Source of the DNA: Baffinella frigidus
Lineage: Eukaryota > Cryptophyceae > Cryptomonadales > Baffinellaceae
Reading direction: 5' to 3'
NCBI GenBank assembly: GCA_026770585.1
Contig: MU646304.1
Coordinates: 365,709 to 379,312 of the forward strand
Length of the DNA: 13,604 bases
Both the position numbers and the translations under genes were made by a program. The notes beneath the pieces were generated by a model. That model did no database searches. It was not told the origin of the DNA and was given only the letters and a program-made list of their open reading frames with translations. Each line of letters starts with the position of its first letter. The stretch's first letter is position 1. Positions 1 to 6,969 of this stretch are shown in pieces.

Positions 1-964
1 AGGTTTTAATTTCTCCCAACATAGCCCAACGACACGCCGTTCCGTAGAAGGGATCTGCAGAGAAAGCATTTTTGTTTTCGGATCGCGTTTCGCTCTCCAG
101 TGCAGAAGCTCGTGAAGAGGGGATACAGGGTGGCTCTGTTGGGGTGTTTGAGTTGATCCAGAGGATATCTCACTCGCGCGCGCACCGAACCCAAGTCAGC
201 CTCCTTTGAGGCTCATGGTATCCCATGGTTGAAGTTTAAGAGCTTGATCTCGAATACCCCACAAGGTGAAAGGGATTGTGTGGGGGTGTGAGGTGAAATC
301 AGTTGGACACCAAAGATGGTCCTTTAGGTTCTTTAGGTCCTTTAGGTTTTAATTTCGCCCAACATATGCCAACGACACGCCCTTCCGTAGAAAGGACTGC
401 AGAGAAAGCATTTTTGCTTTCGGATCGCGTTTATTAGGTCCTTTAGGTCCTTTAGGTTTTAAATGTACTTCCAACATATGCAAACGACACGCCCTTCCGT
501 AGAAAGGACTGCAGAGAAAGCATTTTTGCTCTCGGATCGCGTTTCGCTCTCCAGTGCAGAGGCTCGTGAAGAGGGGATACAGGGTGGCTCTGTTGGGGTG
601 TTTGATTGCTTCCAAAATAGGAGCTTTTTAGGTCCTTTAGGTTTCAAATGCTCCCAACATAGCCCAACGCCACGCCCTTCCGTAGAAAGGACTGCAGAGA
701 AAGAATTTTTGCTTTCGGATCGCGTTTAGCTCTCCAGTGCAGAAGCTCGTGAAGAGGGGGGATACAGGGCGGTTCTCTTGGGGTGGGTGAAGGTATGCGA
801 TATCGCTCCCATGCTCACTTACACGCACCGAACCCAAGTCAGCCTCCTTTGAGGCTCATGGTATCCCATGGTTGAAGTTTAAGAGCTTCAATCACGAAAT
901 ACCCCACAAGGTGAAAGGGGTTGTGTGGGGGTGTGAGGTGCAATCAGTTAGGCACCAAAGATGG
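1..964. repeat. Direct array of a roughly 320-bp dispersed repeat (two near-full, two partial copies)
   Basis: Copy 1 (about 1-319) and copy 4 (about 639-964) align along their whole length. They share CTCCCAACATAG near the left end, GGATCGCGTTT, CTCCAGTGCAGAAGCTCGTG, CCTCCTTTGAGGCTCATGG and the right end CACCAAAGATGG. Copy 2 (about 344-432) and copy 3 (about 454-605) keep only the left part. Copies are joined by short runs of TTTAGGTCC-type nonamers (about 319-345, 433-455, 628-640). All short open frames here fall inside the repeat and shift between copies, so I see no gene. The family is unidentified. Truncated relatives occur at 10600-10643 and, inverted, near 13427-13467. Confidence 0.85.
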
Positions 965-1829
965 AAGGAGAGAAATGTAGTAATGCCGATATGCCTTTTG
1001 AGCCGTTTTCTGGGCCTCGTCAGAGGGTGGAGAAGCAGAGCTTTTGCATAGGGACATGATCGTCAACCCCTTAATCATAAAATCTGAGAGCACATTTGTG
1101 AAACAGAATTGAAAGTTGGTTCACAAATGTGATCTCAGATTTCATGATTAAGGGGGGGCAGGCCCTCAAAACGAGGCTTTGCGGGGATTCCCGGTCCCGA
1201 GGCGGGCCCGTCAGGCGCTCGATTGGGTGTAACTTTCGACCCCCTGGGCTCATTTCACTTTTCTCGACGGTTCTAGAATCCTCAAAAGGTCCCCTACAGA
1301 TCCGCTCCATGAATCTGGGGCATCAGAGGCCCGCAAACATACTCAAAATATGACTCCCCCGAAACCACCGCATCTGGTTTTGCACACCCTTCCACCCATC
1401 CTCGCAAAAACCTTTGGAGAACAAAGATTCTCAGTTTTTCAAGGCCTACAACTTTGCGCAGAAAAGTTTTTTGTTTTAATTAGGGGCAGAAAAGTTGGAG
1501 GCATCATAGTTCGTGACATTGGAGCCATTTCTGGTTTCCCCCTTTAGAAATATTTAGAAATAACCTGTTCGTGCTTCTCCACCCTCCCTCGTCAACTTTG
1601 AAGGGAAAAGTCACTGTTTGTTCGCAGGAGCTCCAAGTTCCAACACCTCGAAACCAATAAATGATTCGAACCATTCAAAAGGTGGGGACTCTTTCATCCA
1701 GGTCTGCAACCTTCGCGCCCTTCTCCCGTTCGTCCCCGCGCAAGCGCCCCACCGGATCGTTGACGTTGATTGGCGTGGATTGGCGTGTTTCACCCCTCGC
1801 ACTGCGGGAGCCCCCTTCAGCTGCGCCCC
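965..1829. other. Region without a supported gene upstream of candidate gene A
   Basis: Apart from the hairpin at 1067-1154, I see no repeat or recognisable coding stretch up to about 1690. GC content rises from about 1690 onward. Open frames exist on both strands there, but none encodes a recognisable protein. If gene A starts at 1830, its promoter and 5' UTR would lie here; no TATA-like or other promoter element is convincing. Confidence 0.4.
1067..1154. repeat. 88-bp near-perfect inverted repeat (hairpin)
   Basis: The left arm (1067-1102) starts CCCCTTAATCAT and the right arm (1120-1154) ends ATGATTAAGGGG. The arms match with only a few mismatches or a one-base gap over about 35 bases, around a 17-base loop. 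It could be a miniature transposon remnant or a small-RNA-type hairpin. No clear target-site duplication is visible, so its origin is open. Confidence 0.75.
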
Positions 1830-1967
1830 ATGCCCTCGCCCTCTGTGTGTTATGGCCTCTTAACCGGGCCCTCTGCAAGCGCAGGGGTCGCTGGACACAC
1901 GCTCTCGAAGGGCTCCACGGAGTTGGGAGATACCTTCGCGTCCCAGCGTGGCTGGAGCCTGCCCGAG
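1830..1967 (+). CDS. Gene A candidate first exon (or 1885-1967 if internal)
   Basis: The frame reads from ATG at 1830 to a textbook donor, GAG|GTGAGT, at 1967/1968. The last 28 codons (ending RGWSLPE) look protein-like. An acceptor-like GCGCAG ends at 1884, so the exon may start at 1885 in phase 1. It leaves in phase 0, which fits the next exon at 2853. Competing open frames overlap it on both strands, so this is the least certain link of the chain. Confidence 0.3.
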
Positions 1968-4900
1968 GTGAGTCCCATCCTCTGAAAGAGTTAGCGCAAG
2001 CGAAGCCGCATGAGGATAGCCGTTGCTCCCTCACATGATGTCTGACATGATGTGTGCCCGCCACAGAAGGAGTGCTGCTGCAGCAGTTGCTGATTTCAAG
2101 AGGACGGCGGCGGGGAACCAGGCGCGGGGCGTCATCGGATCGCGAGCAGGCGGCAGCAGGCAGAGGCAGAGGCCTGAACGCGCGCCCTCGTGTCTCGGCA
2201 GGGGGGCAGCAGGCTTCACGCGGTCCGTCCCCCAAGCTCATTTGAGCAGCGCCGTTGACATCAGCCGTTCTGGAGAGGGGAGGAGTGGGGGTCCCCGGCT
2301 CTGGTTGGCTCTGGTTGTCCTCGCTCGCCCCGCGCCGCCCTCTCACCAAGGAGCCCTCTCCCTGCAACGGTCCGCTCGCGCATCGGGGGTTCGCGAGAGC
2401 TGGTGGTACGCACCAGCTCAAACCACTCCAACTATTGGAGTGACTGGAGCTGGAATGATGAGAGTGAGCAGTCAAACCCGAACAAACCTCGTTTATTAGA
2501 TGCCCAAAAGATCGCGAAATCCAGGATGTTGCAGAGCGGAATCCAGCAGCCCACCCCCCTCTTTTTCGGTTGCTTCGCACAATTTCCCCCCTAGAAGCAT
2601 GCACGCAGCCCCTACGGTGGTCCGGGGGGGGGGGGCGTGGCTCCTTATGAGCGAGTAACCCCTGTAGGACCCTACTGTAGTGGGCCTTTACCTGTAGCCC
2701 AGTTGGTTGGATGCCCAAAAGATCGCGAAATGCAGGGTGTTGCAGAGCGGAATCCAGCCGAGCGCGACCACGCACGCCACTGGGGGCGGGTGAACTTACC
2801 GTGGCGTGGCTTTAGGAAACCTAAACCCTGAACCTAAACCCCAAACGTGCAGATTGCCTGCATCCACGAGAACCCGAACCGCTTCGGCATTCCTCTCTTC
2901 GAAGAAATGGTCTCCATCTACGGTTCATTCCCCCCCCCCTCCCCTCGCCCCACCCCACCCACAGCGCCACACGCTCAGGCTAACGCGACGCATTCCACTG
3001 CCAGCCAGGATCTTTTACCTTAAGTCAACAGAGCTGATCCTCGGCAGTAAGTTGCCATTTCGTTTAGATGGACTGGCTCTGGGAGCCGGCATTTGGCTTA
3101 AGGCTGTGGTTTTCAGGGGGAGTTGACTTAGGCGAAATGTTCTGGCTCAGAGTGCCCCCGGGAGGGGCAGAGGAGGGTGTGCGTCGTGGCTCGCGAGTAT
3201 TGTCGAAATGGGCTCCGCGCGGAAAAAATCGAGGTCAGGTCAGCAACATTTTCCCATTTTTTTGCCTTTTTGTGTCATCTTATGGGTGGAAGATGCTATT
3301 TTGAGATAAAAACCATGCCTAAGATAGCATAAAAGTCATTTTTTGGGGAATTTTCTGATTTCCTGACCTGACCTCGATTCCGCGCGAAGCCCATTTCGAC
3401 AATAACGCCTGTGCGCTGTGTGTTAGCCCCGTCACCTAATACATTATGCCTCAGATCTGGCTTGGCATTGGAGTTATTTCGTACTCTTGGTGTTTAAAAT
3501 TGAACCAGCATGCGCACCGGCAATCCTTCAGGGGGACGCTTTGTGAAATAGAATCTAGTAGGTGGCGTGATGAGATCTCCCGTGAGTGCTCTCGCCCCTG
3601 ACCCAAACGCGATCGCATTTCCAATGTCAGTTTGCCAGTAGGCGTGTAAGTTTTAAACGATCCACGATATGGAGGAGGGCCATTCGAGAATGCTGGAAGA
3701 TCATATTTACATGTGGGGTTGTAAATATTTTTACCAAGATAATGTAACCAACCTCGTGACTGTGCTAATTTCGCACAGTTACGTCACGAACCTCACGAAA
3801 GTTACTACACAAACACCCAGTTGTAAAAGCAAACGGTTTTTAATGGAGCCCTCTAGCATTCTCGTGTGGGAGAGTGTTTGCCCTGAGATGCATTTTGATG
3901 TCGGCGGGTTGCAGATGAGGTGTTGAAGTTCTGGGAGCGGACACCGATCCTGGTGTGCGTCAACGCGTGCATGTAGGGGTTTAAAACACCAGGATTTGTA
4001 CCGGAAATCCTTTAGGTGGACGCTTTGTGAAATATAATCCATCAGGTGACGCGAAGAGGTGTGTGTTTTGCAGATGGGGTGTTGGAGATCGGAGAGCTGA
4101 CGCCGATCCACCCTGGAGGGGACCTGCGGCCAATCCCGAATAACCCCTTATCGCAAAAGTTGACAGGATTTGTACCGCTAAAATACTTATTAGACCTTTT
4201 TGTACCAGATCCATTCATCACGGGGGACTCTCTGAGCAGTCCATTGCCCTTGAAAATCGCAAAATTGACTTGAGAATGCTTGCAGGTCTGCTCCAGGGCG
4301 GGCTGGGCTGGGCGAACGCGTGCGTCAACGCAACGCTCGTACTTCTCATGGCTTTCTTCGTGCTTCGCGCCCTCCTCTTCTTCATCAAGGTTACCAACCT
4401 CTGTCGCTGTCTATCTGGACCCGAAACCTGAAACCCCGATAACCCGAATCCCTAGGGTGTAAAAACTCGAGTCCCGAATCCCGAAAACCAAATCCCTAGG
4501 GTTTAGTGTCCTCCCTCCTCCCTCCTCCCTCCTCCCTCCTCCCTCCTCCCTCCTCCCTCCTCCCTCCTCCCTCCTCCCTCCTCCCTCCTCCCTCCTCCCT
4601 CCTCCCTCCTCCCTCCTCCCTCCTTCCTCCTCCCCCAACCCCAGCCCCCTCTTCCCCAACCCCCAACCCCCACACGCTAACTTCTTCTTCGCCTCCCCCT
4701 CTCCCCCCTCCTCCTCCTCCTCCTCATCCTCCTCATCCTCCTCATCCTCCGCATCCTTCTCCTTCTCTTTCTCCTTCTCCTTCTTCTTCTTCCTCTTCTT
4801 TCATATTCTCACGCCTGGAGATGAGTGATGCAGAAGTGTAAGAGCCTTCGGGGTTAGGGTTGCTGGTTTCAGGCTGACCCCCTCGCATCAACAGCCGGAC

Positions 4901-6775
4901 TCCTCCCTCCTTCCTCCTTCCTTCTACCCAACCCCCTAACACCGTCCTCCCCGACCCGTAAACCCAAAACCGCAAATGCCAACCACCTGCCTCCTCTCTC
5001 CTTCCTCCCCCCTCCTCCCTCTACCCCAAACACTAACCCCCACGCATCGACAGTTGATGGCAGCGTTTCTCCAAAACCTCAACCCCCCCATCCCCAAACC
5101 CGTATTGTAGAAATGGGCTCCGCGCGGAATTTTAGAACGCGAGGTAAGGAGGTCAGGAACGTCAAAAAAACGATGTTTCCCGTTTTGTGACATGTTACGG
5201 GTGGTTGATTCTATTTCAGGCATCTTGCCCATGCCCAAGATAGCCTAAAAGTTTACTTCCGACGATTTTTCATCAAATTTCCTGATCTCCTGACCTGACC
5301 TTGGTTCCGCGCGGAGCCCATTTCTACCATAACCCTCAACCCCAAACGCAGGCGAACCCCACGTTGGTCTTCACCCTCGGCTCCATCTACCAGGGCCGCA
5401 GCACGTCTCTCATGTACGCCCCCTGCCCTCCCCGGAGCGCTGGCAGAGGCCGGTCAAGGAGAACCATTGGATTTTCTGGCCTTTAAAACAAGGCGATTCT
5501 TGGGCCAGAATTCTCGGGGTCCCTTGCCAGGAATTCTGGCCCAGGGCGTAGAAGGACTCAAACGGCTGCCATTCACGTCCCCTGAAAAGGGTCACGGACT
5601 ATCATCTTAGGGACATCCAAGGCCATAATTCACCGATTCCGCGACGGTTCGACAGGTCCATTTTTGTTTTAGAGTCATCAACGGTCAGCAAAAATAGACC
5701 TGTTGAACCGTCGCGGAATCGGTGAATCATGGCCTTGGATGTCCCTAGGATGACAGTCCGTGACCCTTTTCAGGGGACGTGAGTCGCACCCTTTTGAGTC
5801 CTTCAACGCCCTGGGCCAGAATTCCTGGCAAGGGACCCCGAGAATTCTGGCCCAAGAATCGCCTTGTTTTAAAGGCCAGAAAATCCAATGGTTCTCCTTG
5901 ACCGGCCTCTGCCAGCAGGCTAGCCCCTCAGCTATCCCTTAGGTGGCGAGGTGGTCAGAATTGACGGCCAAGAGGTCCTAGGCAGGACCTAGGGCCCTAC
6001 GGTAGGGCGAATGGGCCTACTCGCCACTGAAGGGACAGGTCCCTGCTGTGTGTGCCGGCGCTGCACGTGCTAGCCGCACGTGTCACTCTTCTGCTGTAAA
6101 CCCAAACAAAACCAAAATAATCTAAACTGAACTAAATTAAATTTAACTAAACCCCCACGCCAGGTACACCAAGAACCTTGCGGCCATCTGCGACCACTCG
6201 GACCCCTCATGGCGCTCCTCGGCCCTCGGCACCTACCGTTTCTGGCGCGACATGCTTCACGTCGTCCGGGCCCTCGTCACCGGTACGTACGGGAATTGGA
6301 GCCTAACCGTCAGAACCAGCCGGGTGTTGTACCAGGAAACTGGGGGATAATGTAGTAGGGGGAACGGATTTAGGACACGTAGTCGGCCTCAAGCACCACT
6401 CTGGCGCCCTCGTCACTTGCAAACCCTGAACCCTACATGATTACTACACCCTGAACCCTCAACCCTAACCCTGAACCCTGATCCCTGAGCCCTGAGCCCT
6501 GACGCCAGGCGGCACCCTGGGCCTAAACCCTAATCCTTAAACTCTCAACCCTACGCCTCAAACCCTACACCCTAAACCCTAACCTCGCCACGTCATGAAC
6601 CCTCCACCCTCAAATTCCTCAACCCTGATCCCCAACCCCTACACCCTCGGCAGGGGCGATTCCTGACTGGGTCGGCATCCCGCACCCCCCCCCTCACCTT
6701 CGCGCGCAGCCGTCCGCGCCCTCCACGGGCTGGGCGCGCTGGCTGGCATCCATGCCGTGCTCCGGCGCTCGTGCG
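1830..6775 (+). CDS. Candidate gene A: multi-exon gene for an unrecognised, probably membrane-associated protein
   Basis: I join these exons: 1830(or 1885)-1967, 2853-2922, 4286-4389, 5352-5413, 6164-6282 and 6710 to at least 6756. Each is bounded by AG and GT, and the phases agree at every junction (0, 1, 0, 2, 1), which is unlikely by chance across five introns. The reading is protein-like: an N-terminal stretch, a segment containing IHENPNRFGIPLFEEM, a strongly hydrophobic segment ending VLRALLFFIK, then a part rich in W, F, Y and R including YRFWRDMLHVVRALVT. I do not recognise the family. The hydrophobic segment suggests a membrane protein. The start is uncertain: ATG at 1830 is in frame, but the first exon could instead be internal with its acceptor at 1884. 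The 3' end is unresolved because the frame at 6710 differs from that of gene B. Exons may be missing from the long introns. Confidence 0.5.
1968..2852. other. Presumed first intron of gene A; GC-rich and carrying a 49-bp direct repeat
   Basis: It would start GTGAGT and end ACGTGCAG. Positions 2040-2420 are GC-rich and open in several frames, but nothing there is recognisable. One further acceptor, CGCCACAG at about 2066, is followed by a frame (KECCCSSC, then stop) that would end a transcript early. This is an alternative 3' end I cannot exclude. Short telomere-like CCTAAACCCTGAACC text precedes the acceptor. Confidence 0.35.
2499..2758 (+). repeat. 49-bp direct repeat pair (2499-2547 and 2710-2758)
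   Basis: Both copies start GATGCCCAAAAGATCGCGAAA and end GTTGCAGAGCGGAATCCAGC. They differ at two of 49 positions. The 162 bases between them include a run of G (about 2626-2635) and a GAGCGAGTAACCCCTGTAG element related to a motif seen again near 12145-12172 and 13235-13248. This looks like a local duplication or two ends of a repeat element; no coding function is visible. Confidence 0.8.
2853..2922 (+). CDS. Gene A internal exon (IHENPNRF-containing)
   Basis: The acceptor is AACGTGCAG and the donor is TACG|GTTCAT. The 23 complete codons include IHENPNRFGIPLFEEM, with a charged and aromatic composition that stands out from the flanking repeat-rich, C-run DNA. It enters in phase 0 and leaves in phase 1, matching its neighbours in the chain. 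Confidence 0.5.
3200..3402. mobile_element. MITE-like element, copy 1, with TA target-site duplication
   Basis: The ends are inverted repeats starting TTGTCGAAATGGGCTYCGCG on both strands. The arms continue inward through CGAGGTCAGGTCAG / CTGACCTGACCTCG, giving about 45 paired bases. The dinucleotide TA flanks it exactly on both sides (3198-3199 and 3403-3404), as expected of Tc1/mariner or Stowaway-type insertions. At 203 bp it has no coding capacity. A diverged second copy lies at 5105-5329. Confidence 0.85.
3492..4190 (+). repeat. Diverged tandem modules inside the gene A intron
   Basis: The block at 3516-3570 (ACCGGCAATCCTTCAGGGGG onward) recurs at 4000-4054 at about 80 percent identity, including the shared GGACGCTTTGTGAAATA. 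A second block at 3911-3950 recurs at 4070-4109, both starting GCAGATGRGGTGTTG and ending CCGATCC. CAGGATTTGTACCG at about 3990 recurs at about 4165. This indicates an old duplication or array of one repeat unit. No function is recognised. Confidence 0.65.
4286..4389 (+). CDS. Gene A internal exon encoding a hydrophobic membrane-type segment
   Basis: The acceptor is GCTTGCAG and the donor is AAG|GTTACC. It enters in phase 1 (completing a Gly codon) and leaves in phase 0. The 35 residues run from small and polar (LLQGGLGWANACVN) into a hydrophobic stretch ending VLLMAFFVLRALLFFIK, about 20 residues long, compatible with one transmembrane helix. Exon length and both phases fit the flanking exons. 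Confidence 0.55.
4509..4625. repeat. CCTCCCT heptamer microsatellite (about 16-17 units)
   Basis: A near-perfect tandem array of the 7-bp unit CCTCCCT covers about 117 bp, preceded by CCCTAGGGTTTAG. Its complement is (AGGGAGG)n, with closely spaced G-runs that fit G-quadruplex folding. The 7-bp period equals that of the telomere-like CCCTAAA repeats elsewhere in the window. Confidence 0.95.
4626..5035. repeat. Extended pyrimidine-rich tract
   Basis: From the heptamer array to about 5035 the plus strand is mostly C and T, with long runs of CTCCTC and TTCTCC units (4690-4805 is almost purely pyrimidine). It is interrupted by a short mixed stretch at about 4806-4880 containing GGGGTTAGGGTT. Such asymmetry favours triplex or other non-B structure. 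No coding sequence is supported. Confidence 0.75.
5105..5329. mobile_element. MITE-like element, copy 2, with TA target-site duplication
   Basis: The terminal inverted repeats begin TTGTAGAAATGGGCTCCGCG at left and TGGTAGAAATGGGCTCCGCG at right (reverse complement), one mismatch apart. They are flanked by TA at 5103-5104 and 5330-5331. Its interior aligns with copy 1 (for example AAGATAGCCTAAAAGT against AAGATAGCATAAAAGT), so the two are one family. Internal differences from copy 1 suggest independent, not very recent insertions. Confidence 0.85.
5352..5413 (+). CDS. Gene A internal exon (NPTLVFTLGSIYQGRSTSL)
   Basis: The acceptor is CCAAACGCAG and the donor is CTCAT|GTACGC. It enters in phase 0 and leaves in phase 2; the split codon AT+G gives Met with the exon at 6164. 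The 20 codons read as ordinary globular protein sequence. It is short, so its support comes mainly from the phase match on both sides. Confidence 0.5.
5439..5916. mobile_element. 478-bp foldback element: two 228-base arms around a 22-base loop
   Basis: The left arm (5439-5666) begins GCTGGCAGAGGCCGGTCAAG and the right arm (5689-5916) ends with its complement. The arms have equal length, and scattered mismatches such as CTATCATCTTA against CTGTCATCCTA are the only differences I find, so identity is above about 93 percent. It has no coding capacity; open frames in the two arms are reverse complements of one another. It could be a foldback transposon, a MITE or an inverted duplication. I see no obvious target-site duplication. 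If transcribed with gene A it would form a long double-stranded RNA. Confidence 0.9.
5935..6035. repeat. Nested hairpin region next to the foldback element
   Basis: The outer arms TCCCTTAGGTGGCGAG (5935-5950) and CTCGCCACTGAAGGGA (6020-6035) pair with two mismatches. Inside are smaller palindromes, AGGTCCTAGGCAGGACCT and GGGCCCTACGGTAGGGC. Just downstream GCACGTGCTAGCCGCACGTG (about 6062-6081) is also palindromic. Confidence 0.7.
6164..6282 (+). CDS. Gene A internal exon (YRFWRDMLHVVRALVT)
   Basis: The acceptor is CACGCCAG and the donor is CACCG|GTACGT. It enters in phase 2 and leaves in phase 1. Of the three open frames, the one forced by the neighbouring exons is the most protein-like: a polar part (NLAAICDHSDPSW), then an aromatic and amphipathic stretch (TYRFWRDMLHVVRALV). 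This agreement between phase and composition is the best single support for gene A. Confidence 0.55.
6283..6709. other. Presumed fifth intron of gene A, with degenerate telomere-like repeats
   Basis: It starts GTACGTACGG and ends TTCGCGCGCAG. From about 6420 to 6655 it consists largely of degenerate CCCTGAACCCT / CCCTAAACCCT text on the plus strand. No exon is seen. If gene B is a separate gene with its own start at 6752, its promoter would have to lie here. Confidence 0.5.
6420..6655 (+). repeat. Degenerate telomere-like CCCTGAA/CCCTAAA text
   Basis: Scattered heptamers (CCCTGAA, CCCTCAA, CCCTAAA, CCCTACA, CCCTGAG) run across about 230 bp without a clean array. Orientation is the same as at 11777 and 12652. 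It occupies the intron or intergenic space immediately before the gene B signal peptide exon. Confidence 0.75.
6710..6775 (+). CDS. Gene A downstream exon overlapping the start of gene B (boundary uncertain)
   Basis: The acceptor GCGCGCAG ends at 6709. Joined in phase 1 to the previous exon, it continues the amphipathic pattern with AVRALHGLGALAGIHAVL. The frame is +2 relative to the gene B frame and stays open to 7413, but beyond about 6775 it becomes Arg/Ala/Gly-rich shadow sequence. Possible donors are GCC|GTGCTC at 6757 and TGCG|GTCGGT at 6776. Either the gene ends via exons I cannot see, or it splices into gene B. Confidence 0.35.
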
Positions 6776-6969
6776 GTCGGTGGGACGCGCGTGGCGCCGG
6801 CGCTGGCGCTAGTGCTGCTCGCGGCGTGGGTGGGCGTCGCTGCGGGGCTGCCTGCCTGCCCCGCGGTCGGCGCCGCGGTGGTCTCACCGTGCGCGCCGGG
6901 GTGCACCGTCTCGGCCTTGCAGACGGGCGACGATCACACCTGCGCGCTCTTCTCGCACGGAGGCGTGAG
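6752..6969 (+). CDS. Gene B exon 1: signal peptide and first RCC1-like half-blade
   Basis: ATG at 6752 opens a frame with a typical signal peptide: a basic N-region (R7, R13), the hydrophobic core APALALVLLAAWVGVAAG, then LPAC. It continues to TVSALQTGDDHTCALF, which matches the strand preceding CWG in RCC1-like proteins. The donor is AG|GTGCGC at 6969/6970. Intron 1 (6970-7077, 108 nt) is a multiple of three without an in-frame stop, so its retention would give a longer, non-truncated product. Confidence 0.7.

Larger units (their letters stand above)
2923..4285. other. Presumed second intron of gene A; repeat-rich, no supported exon
   Basis: It starts GTTCATTCC followed by C-rich sequence and ends CTTGCAG. 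It contains the MITE-like element at 3200-3402 and the duplicated modules between 3492 and 4190. Small open frames on both strands (for example about 3669-3926 plus and 3779-4111 minus) run through the duplicated modules and look like transposon or repeat debris rather than exons. Confidence 0.4.
4390..5351. other. Presumed third intron of gene A; simple repeats and a MITE
   Basis: It starts GTTACC and ends AAACGCAG. Nearly all of it is explained by telomere-like text (about 4425-4504), the CCTCCCT array, a pyrimidine-rich tract and the MITE-like element at 5105-5329. The serine/proline-rich open frame across the array is a product of the repeat, not evidence of coding. Confidence 0.5.
5414..6163. 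other. Presumed fourth intron of gene A; holds foldback structures
   Basis: It starts GTACGC and ends CACGCCAG. Most of it is occupied by the 478-bp foldback element and the adjacent hairpin (5935-6035). The last 70 bases before the acceptor are A- and C-rich (TAAACCC-like), resembling other intron ends in the window. No exon is visible inside. Confidence 0.5.

Noticed and set aside
1-964. CRISPR-like array
   Set aside because: Units are about 320 bp, partly truncated and without regular short spacers; the host is eukaryotic.
2066-2092. Alternative final exon ending KECCCSSC
   Set aside because: Phase fits the donor at 1967 and a cysteine-rich end is attractive, but the exon is only eight codons and the longer chain to 6282 is better supported.
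1675-2775. 366-codon minus-strand open frame
   Set aside because: It has Arg/Pro/Ser-rich low-complexity composition, no recognisable domain, and runs through the 49-bp repeat and GC-rich DNA where several frames are open by chance.
4411-4841. Ser/Pro-rich (plus) and Arg/Glu/Gly-rich (minus) open frames
   Set aside because: Both are direct translations of the CCTCCCT array and the pyrimidine tract.
4286-6775. Assignment of gene A to polycystin/TRP-type channels
   Set aside because: A hydrophobic helix and Arg-rich amphipathic stretch vaguely recall channel segments, but no pore or family motif is visible, so no family is claimed.
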